Assembly (NCBI RefSeq): GCF_032854445.1
Contig: NC_088305.1
Span: forward strand, 7,569,606-7,633,605
Length of the DNA stretch: 64,000 nt
Source of the DNA: Liolophura sinensis
Taxonomy: Eukaryota; Mollusca; Polyplacophora; Chitonida; Chitonidae
Reading direction: 5' to 3'
This document shows, piece after piece, positions 54,930-64,000 of this stretch. How positions within the stretch are numbered: the first letter of the stretch is position 1; each line of letters begins with the position of its first letter. The position numbers were made by a program, and so were the translations under genes. A model generated the notes under the pieces. It was not told the DNA's origin, did no database searches, and saw nothing but the letters and a program-made list of their open reading frames with translations.

Positions 54930-55505
54930 TAAAGACGTACAGCATAGAAAGTAAAACCAGAGCTGCGACAACAGTGTGATAGTTGGCAAGTGGTGACACG
55001 TAAAATACGACCTCTTCTCAGCGTACCTCAATTAGGGTTTTATTCTAACTGTTCATGTAAATGTATACATAGTAGCAATTTACACGCCCCATAGCATTAT
55101 GCCTTAAACAGAATTAGGTAAAAAAAAATCAGTGAAATTAAACGCAATTTATTAGAATTCATTGGTCTAGATAACTCAAAATAACATGTTGTCATCACAT
55201 TTAACATACAATCACATTAAAACAATGCAAATGGACCAGGCATGGGGACTGCTTAGTCCAGCTGCAGAATCCTGGTTTATGCACAAATACAATATAATTA
55301 AAGACGTACAGTATAGAGAGTAAAACCAGAGCAGCGACGACAGTGTGATAGTTGGCAAGTGGTCACAGGTAACCGGTGAAATTCGGCCTCTTTTACCTCA
55401 GTCAGGGTTTGATTTTAACCGTTCATGTAAATGCATAAACAGTAGTAATGTGCACGCCCCCTAGCACCATAGCTTGAGTGAAATTAAGTTAAAAAAATAG
55501 TGTCC
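54930..55505 (+). mobile_element. Element V, head-to-tail: one full unit and a partial second
   Basis: 'agcgacgacagtgtgatagt' or a close variant occurs at about 54965 and 55330, and 'aaagacgtacag' precedes each, giving a unit of about 375 bp. Confidence 0.8.
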
Positions 55506-56120
55506 TGTTCATTGGGCATCCAAATGTATATACGTGCAAATTATGACGGGACGCTGCATTCGAATTCCCTATACTCATTAGGAAAGAGTGGTTAGCCAGG
55601 TAAAATGTTTCCGTTTCTATCATTAATGTGTATGTTGGCATTCTTGGACCTGGGTATATAGAACATGACTGGCTTGCATTCTTGGACCTAGAACATGTAT
55701 ATAGGACATGATTAGCTTACACGAACAAGTAAGCAGTCGCGTTTAGCAACTATGCTGCAGCTAAAGGTATAGATGGTGTCATGGCGAATGTTGGATTGCT
55801 CCATAAACACAAACCTCGCGGATACAAACAAAAAACGAAATCAGTCTTGCCTTGAATCAACAACCGTAGTAGATAGATACTGAAATCTAAAGGAGAATAA
55901 ATAAATTCTGGATATAGGCATAACGTTTAGAGTTGAAAAAGGAATACTGTCTGACGTTCCATATTGCTGAAGTCGAAAACATATCTTTATCAATTCTTCA
56001 TTAAACGTTGCACGTTCAACTTAAACCATTTAGCCTCGTGCTGATTGTGACCTGTCCTGATACCGCTGAATCCCTTGGAATTTCTACATGTCATACATAT
56101 CAGAGTGTTCCATACTATAA
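55506..56120. other. No gene seen
   Basis: Unique sequence; a short repeat 'attcttggacct' occurs twice near 55640-55690. Confidence 0.35.
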
Positions 56121-56124
56121 ATGG

Positions 56125-56360
56125 GGGCCTCCCTAGCCCCTTTGGTTAGCGCGCTAGAAGAGTCTCTGACTAATGCGGTCTCTGTGAGATCAAGTCCAGC
56201 TCATGCTAACTTCGTATTCGGCCGTACGTGGGAAGGTCTTCCAGCAACGTGCAGAAGGTCGTGGGTTTTCCCTGGCTTGCCCGGTTTCCTTCTGTCATAT
56301 AAGTGGAATATTCTTGATTACGGCGTAAAACACCAATGAAATAAATAAATAAATAAGTAA
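56125..56360 (+). mobile_element. SINE family 1, near full length
   Basis: Head 'cctttggttagcgcgctag', body 'gttcggccgtacgtgggaag'-like, tail aaataaataaataag. Confidence 0.85.
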
Positions 56361-56612
56361 ATCTATACTATAATACCATAAGTAAATTATAACACATATA
56401 CCCTTCGATCGAATGCTTTAAATTGTTGGTACGTCCGTTTTTGCACACAAATATTTCACTTGTAATAATGTAGACATCAACCTTTATTTCTCTTCAACAG
56501 ATTCGATTTCACCAAAGAGTTACTAATTTGCGGATGCAAAACCAAAAAAAAAGTGTGCTAGAATATGCAATCATCAAATCTTGTTTAACCTGCTCTGTAA
56601 ACAAAAGTGCCC

Positions 56613-56748
56613 CATTTATTTATTTATTTGATTGGTGTTTTACGCCGTACTCAAGAATATTTCACTAAAGGACGACGGCCAGCATTATGGTGAAAGGAAA
56701 CCGGGCAGAGCCCGGAGAAAACCCACGACCATCTGCAGGTTTGCTCCG
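56613..56748 (-). mobile_element. SINE family 1, 3' half
   Basis: tttattta tail, 'tgttttacgccgtactcaag' and 'ggaaaccgggcagagcccg'. Confidence 0.87.
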
Positions 56749-57485
56749 CTTATAAACACCTTTCAGTTTGAGTTTGTGTCCTGTTGTACAATCATAAAAA
56801 ACCATGGTTAATAACTACACAAATGTGTGTTTCACATGTTTACAAAAGTATACACTCCTACACGTTTAACGGATTTTCACACTAAATATTAACACAAAAC
56901 AATGCTTACCGCACTACTTGTGTCAGGCCTACATGAAAATATCCACCACATTACTTAATAAACATTTCACATGTATGGACAATTATAAAAATACATCTCT
57001 GTAGTAACTATACATAGTTTTTATATGATAATACACCAGGACATGTTTTCACACTGTAACAGAAAGATGTTTATAAACGGAACACTAGTATTTAGTATTA
57101 TAAATGGAATGGTTTTATACATATTTTCACAATCAAACACTGAGTGTTTTTGTACATACAGTTTTGTGTAATGTAGATCAGTATGTAACTGATATTCGAC
57201 AGAATATCCACCCAAAGCCTCATGGACAGAATCTGCAGTGGGATTTTTACCTTAAGTCCAAATTTCCAAACATCAATATAATGCCAAGCTAAGATCCATC
57301 ATGTTTAAATTCTGAACAGGTAGCTTAACGAAATGTCTACTAATTTTTTCACAATATCAGGTGCCGTGAATAAGAAAAACAGTAATTACACGATTCAATA
57401 TTTAGTCAGAAAATATCTTTCTGTCATGCGTTCGCATGGTATCATGTTTACTCGATGCGGGTCAAACTGCATTCGTCTAATGTTT
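56749..57485. other. No gene seen
   Basis: AT-rich unique DNA. Confidence 0.35.
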
Positions 57486-57489
57486 CCCA

Positions 57490-57755
57490 GGGGCCTCTGT
57501 GGCTCGGGTGATTAGCGCATTACCGCAGCGTAATGACCTGGGAGTCTCTCACCCAACGGTGGCTGTGTGTTCAAGTCCAGCTCATGCTGGCTTCCTCTCC
57601 GGCCGTACGTGGGAAGGTCAGTAGCAGCCTGCGAATGGTCGTGGGTTTCCCCCAGGCTGTGCCGGGTTTCCTCCCATTATAATGCTGGCCGCCGTCGTAT
57701 AAGTGCAATATTCTTGAGTACGAACTATAATTGGTGTTAAATAAATAATTTCTGT
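57490..57755 (+). mobile_element. SINE family 1, full length
   Basis: Head 'ggggcctctgtggctcgggt', 'gttcaagtccagctcatgct' and 'tataagtgcaatattcttg'; a second tail scrap follows at 57805-57840. Confidence 0.85.
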
Positions 57756-57840
57756 GGTAGGACGTTCACCATCTGTAAGCCTATGGCATACACGGGTATG
57801 CCTATGGAGGAAACCGGGTCGGCGTAAAACACCAAATAAA

Positions 57841-58645
57841 TACTACCTTCGCTTACTTATATCTTGTAACTTCAGGGGAATGGCTGACAGGTCGCTATGA
57901 CAACACTACCAAATCTTTGATGCATTGAATATTACACAAATATACTTTCCCTAGACATTCTGACTAAACCAAGTATCATTTACTTCCTAAGGCATCCCTG
58001 CAGATAATTGTACATTGACGTACATCCATATTGGAAGCATACCTGCAAATAAGTCATCGAGAGCCATGTACAACAAAACACGCAACAATTGCTCTCAGTG
58101 TATAATTCAAAGCGAGTCTCAAGTCTGGAATTACGCTGACTGTAGCATAATTGAGTTTATGATCGGAACCAGGCAAAACATAACAATATAATGAAAAATT
58201 GTTTTAAGTTGAGAAGATAACAATCCAACATTCATGCCCCCCCCCCCCCCCACCCACAACCTCCCATGCAAAAAAAAAAATAGTGGAGTGTGTGTGTGTC
58301 CAGTACATGTCGTTAGATGTAGGCTTACACGTTGATCTCCACAGATACTGGACGGACAAATATCCCCGAGACAGCGGCGATTGGCGATGCTGAAGTTCCC
58401 ATCAGGAGGAAGGTAAACACTTCTCTTATAACACGCTTTGACAGCTGTGCCGAGCTCCTGGAGAGTTAAGTTTTTGTTCCGAAGTCCTGCGGCCACACGC
58501 ATGCGCTTTGTGCTGGTTGCAAGACGCAAGAATCAAATCTGTATTGAACGACGTCCATGCCCGTGACAACGCTAACCATCTTTTCGTCAAATAGGTGACC
58601 AAAAAGTTAACTCTGATCATGCGCCGTTCTTCTGTAGACCTTATG
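57841..58645. other. No firm gene; low-complexity tract and one possible exon
   Basis: 58236-58282 is poly-C then poly-A. The minus strand at about 58540-58335 is open between a gcaaccag acceptor-like and a gtgtaag donor-like site and contains SIANRRCLGDICPSS, but no family is recognised. Confidence 0.3.
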
Positions 58646-58649
58646 GCGC

Positions 58650-59467
58650 CTAAAACAACTTCATATAACAATCCTTTACACCATTTCGTATTTGACCGGA
58701 TAGAAGCATTACTTGACATACCTGGATTACTGCCGCTATCAGAAAAGACGCGCTCCAAATACTGTTTATGACAGCCTGGGCAGGGCAGTGCAACATCAAC
58801 AAGTTGTAGGGAACAGGCAGTATATAAACCAAATGTTAACAAGTGTTAGACACAGAAGCCTGTATCGTCGTTTTGACAGCATACTCATTCTCTTATGATA
58901 CCGACTCTATCTGGGCTTCAATGTTTCTCGCTTTTTGTCTGGCAAAGAGCAGAATGTTAATATTCAGCGATAATACAATAAAGCATGCTGTGAGACACAA
59001 TACATAGACGATTACGTATGCAAACCACGACGGGAAAACAGACCAGTCGCTTGCATCATATGGGCTGGTGGAATTCACGGTTGTCTCCCTTCAACTAATG
59101 CCGATGAAAATAACAGAACACACTTGCACGTAAACAATTTGGAGAACTGATGTAAGGAACAAGCTGATTTTAATGGACTTCCATTTTTTCTCCAAAATAT
59201 CCAGGATAGAACGTATTTCTGCTCCATACCATATTCGCGTAAAGCAAATTTAAAATTTACACAAGAACAGCATCTGTCTCTCACTACTGTCATGAAAATG
59301 GCCCTGAAATTATTCACAACGGTAAATATTTTCGAGTGTACATCATCTTCAACAAGATATGACCCAGTGAGAACAAGGGAGTTATCTGCCATGGAGGCAG
59401 CAGCAAACGAGATTATCAGGATAGTGAGGGACAAGACCGCGCGCTCAGGTAGAGCCCCGGACACCAT
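58650..59467 (-). pseudogene. Receptor 6: frameshifted GPCR pseudogene of the same family
   Basis: Three pieces in different frames cover the family plan. 59467-59200 carries helix 1 (MADNSLVLTG) and part of helix 2. 59078-58893 carries loop 2 ASDWSVFPSW, helix 5 and RQKARNIEAQI, ending in a stop. 58832-58650 carries the end of helix 6 (LLMLHC), helix 7 (INSIWSASF) and the tail RNGVKDCYMKLF. Between the first two pieces a frameshift separates 'LDILEKKW', which stands in the DRY-equivalent position. The loop 2 Cys is Ser, so the disulfide is also lost. Gene decay is clear; expression is not expected to give a receptor. Confidence 0.85.
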
Positions 59468-60115
59468 TTTAGTTGTTATTGATGTTGTTGTCACAAAAGA
59501 CTACATACCCCGAGACTCAGCTGGGCCACCGACCCTATGTCTGAAATAATCAACAATTTGCTGAAATGTTTCAGGCGAAAGCAGATAGCAAGAGTTACAG
59601 AAAAGACGAAGCAAACACAGGCGTCGATCGAAAGCGCACGCGCCAAGAGCTACTCCGACTTTGTTCGCTGGGCTATATTTACTCATGATAGGAGATAATG
59701 GGCGTCAGAGTGTATACAAGGACGATCAAATGTTTGCGGACAAACATAAACCGTTCCCTATACTTTAACGATTAGCTATGAAGTTGAGTGAATTTATCAA
59801 TGTAATGTATGAACAAGTAATCTATCACAAATTCAAGCCATTATCGGTATACGCGCATGACAACTGCATACCTGGGTATTTCGACAATTATGTTTTGTAT
59901 TGTGGAAGGCGCAATCCTTCCGAGCATGGCGAATAGCTACGCAGCTGTAAGAGTGACATAGTTAGAAAAAATTATAAATAGAAAAAAATAAGAACAGAAC
60001 TTTTAAAGTCTTAGTTATGTTAGTAAAGATCTTGTGCGCACGACTTAACAAAAATCTCGCGCGCACGACATAATAATGCATTTCTGTTGGTCAATTATCT
60101 CGTGGGAATGACTTG
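59468..60115. other. No gene seen
   Basis: 5' flank of the pseudogene; unique DNA. Confidence 0.35.
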
Positions 60116-60116
60116 T

Positions 60117-60297
60117 ATTTATTTATTTTATTTATTAGATTGCTGTTTTACGCCGTACACAAGAATATTCCACTTATACGACAGCGGCCAGCAATATGGT
60201 GTGAGGAAACCGGGCAGAGCCCGGGGAAAACCCACGACCATCCACGTTGTGAATAATTTCAGGGACAGGTTACTGCTAGACCTTCCCACTTACGAGC
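60117..60297 (-). mobile_element. SINE family 1, 3' part
   Basis: tttattta tail, 'gctgttttacgccgtacac', 'ggcagagcccggggaaaacc'. Confidence 0.85.
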
Positions 60298-60584
60298 AAG
60301 GTATGTGTTTTCTTCTATTTCAATTTTTTTTCGTAACCATGTCACTTTTACGGCTCCATGACTAGCTCTGAGTTAGGAAGACATTAATAGGATTTTGCAG
60401 GAAACAGAAAACATTTCCCAGATATTTTACAGACAATTTGTCACCCACATTCCTATTGACACCAGCTCAAACTGTATACAATCTTGATGGAGGTCATACT
60501 ACTGACCACAGACGACCTTCATGTGCCGCAACATAAACTGAAACCGTGGACTTACCACCGAATGCAGTCAAGGAATATTAGATT

Positions 60585-60815
60585 TATTTATTTAGTTTTT
60601 TATTTATTTCATTGGAGTTTTACACCGTACACAAGAATATTTCACATATACGATGGGAGGAAACCGGGCAGAGCTCGAGGGAATTCTCCGGGAAGGACCT
60701 TCCCGGAGAGGAAGCCAGCGTGAGTTGGACTTGAACTCACAGCGACAGCGCTAATGTGAGGCTTCTGTGTCACTGCCCGAGCTGGCGTGTTAACCACCTC
60801 GACCATGGAGGCCCC
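60585..60815 (-). mobile_element. SINE family 1 with head
   Basis: Tail at left, 'gaagccagcgtgagttggac' and the head 'cgaccatggaggccccc' at right; internally shortened. Confidence 0.82.
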
Positions 60816-61004
60816 CAGATTAGAATTAATAATATATTACTTATTTCTTTGGTGTAATGTTCAACAATACACGATACAATCTTTCACTTACACCATTGTG
60901 GTCAGTATTAGGTTGAAGGATACTGGAGTGCCCGCGATAAACCAACGATGTTTGGCAAATTACTGACGAACCTTCTTACGTGTGACGTACTGATATTTTT
61001 CAAA

Positions 61005-61920
61005 CCCATCCTTCAAACCAGCCGTCTACTAAAATCGATGTTCCAGGTCAATAATCGCAAGGCTAATTCCCAAAACAACGTTTATCACAAACCACCAAAG
61101 AACTATGAAAGTATATAAAATAATTATAATATAATCAAGACGTACAGCACTGAGAGAGAAAACCGCATCAGCGACGACAGTGTGATAGCTGGCAAATGGT
61201 TACATGTAACCGATGAAATACGTGCTCATGTCAGTTTAGCTTAGCCAGGGTTTTATTCTAACTGTTCTTATAATGCATAAATCGCAGCAACTTACACAGC
61301 CCCATAGCTCCATGGCTTAAGCAGAATTAGGTAAAAAAATTGATCAGATATCACTGGTTTAGAATGACTCAAAATACTGTATAGCCATGACACATAACAC
61401 ACAATCACATTAAAACAATGCAAAGGAACCTGGCCTCGGGGCGGCTTAGTCCACCAGCAGAATCCTGATTTATGCAGGAATACTATATAATAAAGACGTA
61501 CAGCATAAAGAGTACAACCAGAGCAGCAATTGGTCAATTGGCAATTGGTCACACGTAACCGGTGAAATTATGTCCTCTTGTCAATTTACCTCAGTCGTAG
61601 TTTTATTCTCACTGTTCATGTAAATACATAAATAGTAACAACTTACACGCTCCCCGAATGCTGGTTTCACTCATTCGCCTACACCAGACCTATCGTCTTT
61701 CCAACATCACGGAAAAGTGTTGACTGCTTTTCTCTACATGATTCAGGCCGAATGTTTTTTATTTTATACACTTCCTTAGTTCTTAGGTGGTTTGTGTTCT
61801 ACATTCTTTTGGGAAAGGGTCCTTGCCAATCTGGACATAGGACGTCCTTATTTATTGACGGCTCGTATACGGATGTTTGTTTCCACGCATGGATTAAACC
61901 TGAACCGCGTGAGTCTTAGC
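61005..61920. mobile_element. Composite element: inverted X ends around tandem V units
   Basis: The left end (ctaattcccaaaacaacgtt, acaaaccaccaaagaactat) is the imperfect reverse complement of the right end (cttagttcttaggtggtttg, cattcttttgggaaagg), over about 120 bp. Between them are one V unit and most of a second (about 61130-61660). No transposase is present, so it is non-autonomous. Confidence 0.72.
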
Positions 61921-62024
61921 AAATGAGAAACAAGCAGCATTAAGCACTGTAGACTACCACCCGCTCACGGTCGTCTGTCGTGTTGTTAGCCTCTGAAAAA
62001 ATGAAGCATTCCAAAACGACAACT

Positions 62025-62360
62025 AGTAATCTACGACTAGAAGTAGAAATGTACGATGGGAAGTAGTAATTTTACGATAGGAAATAGTAATTGTCGATGA
62101 CGAGTGGTAATCTTTGATGGCAAGTAGTGATTCACGATGACCAGTAGTAATCTACGATTGCGAATAGTAATTTGCGATGGTAAATAGTAATCTATGGTGG
62201 CAAGTAGTAATTTACGATGACCAGTAGTAATCTACGATTGCGAATAGTAATTTGTGATAGTAACTAGTAATCCGTGGTGGCAAGTAGTAATTTACGATGA
62301 CCAGTAATAATCTAGGACCGCCAGTAGTAATCTATGATGGCGAGTAGTAATCTGCTTGGC
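62025..62360. repeat. Diverged 20-23 bp repeat
   Basis: About 14 units around 'tagtaatctacgatg' with cc-agtagtaat and gcgaatagtaat variants. Confidence 0.85.
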
Positions 62361-62500
62361 CCGGTATTCGTATAATATGGCTGGGTGGGGAGTCATGTCA
62401 GTTGTCTTCTGCTTTTACTTCAGTTGCGGCAGCATGAAAAACGGTTAAATACGGCGTTAAACCCAAACATTTATTCATTCATTCATTCATTCAATGAAAT
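62361..62500 (+). mobile_element. SINE family 2-like 3' part with a ttca run
   Basis: 'cgtataatatggctgggtg', 'cggcagcatgaaaaacgg', then a cattcattcattcatt run. Confidence 0.55.
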
Positions 62501-62754
62501 GCATTTGTGTTTGGGGATCCAATGAAATAGTTAACGAGCTTTAGTTCCATGTTCATAACATTGACTCTTTGAAGAAACACCCAATTTCACCCACTAAATG
62601 TGTGCAGAGAACAGAGTAAAGGAGTTACGCCCTTTTGACTACCAGGAGCTTACAGGACATTTACCGCTAGCCGATTTTCATGTCGTTCGCTAAGATCTGG
62701 CACCATGCATACTGTTTACGACAATATAAGTCGAAGGAGCTTTCTACAACTATT

Positions 62755-62870
62755 ACCATTCGTAGTCCGTAAAGGGCGTTCCAAGTCGATATTCGCAAGA
62801 TCCATTTCCAAAACAACGTTTAACACTAGCTCCCAAAGATAAAGGTATGTAAGAAATTATGCAAATATGA
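62755..62870. mobile_element. Element X end fragment
   Basis: 'gggcgttccaagtcgatatt' and 'tccaaaacaacgtttaacac' match the left end at 61.05 kb. Confidence 0.6.
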
Positions 62871-64000
62871 AATAAAGCCAGTAACACACAAGAGAGTAGC
62901 GGTCATCAGTTTTCAATGATACCGGGTAGACGGTGGATATTCCAGGCAGTGCTGTTGGAAATGTTTGGACAAAGATCAACTTCAAAGCCTGAAAACTCGG
63001 AATATCAAGTCTGGCCAGAGATGTCAGCAGGTAAATATGAACACTAATCCTTTAAGAATGATGATTCCCCATCCGAGTCCCTGTCCATAATCTTACACAC
63101 CCAGTCTATGATCCTGTAGTAATGTAACCTACATAGTGTACATCCAACTGGAGTCTCACTGGCAAAAAGCTCTAGTGTTGTTACACTAAAACTTCACGAA
63201 ATACTATCACGATAGATCAACCATGCCACGTCTTATTTTCATCTATGCAAATAATGCTGCTCAGCCGGCACAAAAGAGCAATCATTGGCGATAATTGTGA
63301 TTCTTTGTAAAGATTCAACTGTTCCTCCTCGTTTCTCCACAACGTAACCGTGATTTTTGCCATTTCAAGTCATTTCCAATTAGCTCTAACTTCGAGAAAC
63401 AGGCACGACCGAACATCTTCAACATTGATCTGGGACGGGAGATTTGGGTGGGTGGTGGTCTTGAGTGGGCAAAGAGGGTTGCAGCCCAAGAGATTTGAGT
63501 TCAGGGATCGCCCAAGCCCCGAAATCCATTGATTCTCAGATGCCCCGAGATGCATTCTAAGCGATAACCGTGGGAATAAAATGGGATTGACCTTGGAATT
63601 CTGAAGGTGCAGTTTTTCGTACGTATTTAAACCTATATATTGTATTAGGAAGTTTTATGTATAGAACGTTTACCCTGGATTTTAATGGCAGTGGTTTTTG
63701 TTGTTGTTGTTTTTTTAATTGTTCTTAACTGTCATGCCAAAAGCAAATAATGGTGTGTTTGAAGCAAAATGAATACTGTCTGACTGACTGCAATTATCAG
63801 GGGCAATACACTGATGAAGGAACAAAATGAACAGCAAGCCTGCATGAAATTAAAACCATTTTAAACTAAATCATTAAACTCTATTTGTGGGTTGAAGTGG
63901 CTTGCTTGGGCCTAGGCAGGTAAATATCGGAAATTGTTGAAAACAGACCTCAGCATTCAATTTAATTGTACTAGCTTGGACCTAAAACACTACCAATATT
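62871..64000. other. No gene seen
   Basis: Unique sequence to the right edge. Short frames near 63.4 kb are uninformative. Confidence 0.35.

Overview
This window reads as intron-rich, repeat-rich animal DNA. I infer a marine mollusc or another lophotrochozoan. The reasons are many copies of one tRNA-headed SINE whose tail reads 'ttgattggtgttttacgcc' on one strand, a secreted fibrinogen-domain lectin gene with five phased exons, several intronless seven-helix receptors of one divergent family, and very heavy minisatellite content (about 12 to 13 kb, roughly a fifth of the window, by my rough sum). No species is claimed.

Layout: 0.45-3.9 kb holds the 5' part (three exons, minus strand) of an unrecognised secreted protein. 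A 27-bp array with consensus cAMP-response-element octamers lies just upstream of its start. 4.6-6.1 kb is a 39/66-bp satellite. 9.5-10.4 kb is receptor 1 (minus), followed by a dead CR1-like LINE (10.9-12.9 kb). 16.7-17.7 kb is receptor 2 (minus). 20-27.6 kb is dominated by two related 41/42-bp minisatellites, the larger with 61 units in strict register, running up to receptor 3 (27.6-28.6 kb, plus). 29.4-30.8 kb is a 41-bp array split by a solo LTR with a 4-bp target duplication. 34.6-35.3 kb is a shortened receptor-like ORF (minus). 38.2-46.2 kb is a complete fibrinogen-related protein gene (minus, five exons, 274 aa) whose introns hold three tandem arrays. 51.1-52.1 kb is receptor 5 (minus) and 58.6-59.5 kb a frameshifted receptor pseudogene (minus). 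The rest is SINEs, a composite element with inverted ends and internal repeats, foldback elements and unannotated DNA.

The central theme is a dispersed cluster of six related receptor loci: four intact, one shortened and one dead. All carry a Cys-Asp-Trp (or decayed) motif in the second extracellular loop. The intact ones also share KKS(R/M)-x-I-x-x-QI after helix 5, an acidic-x-x-x-PG motif where DRY would be, and N-x-x-W-(T/S) in helix 7. They have no introns, and several are closely bordered by minisatellites. This fits lineage-specific, possibly chemosensory, receptor expansion by birth and death; the ligand and role are inference only.
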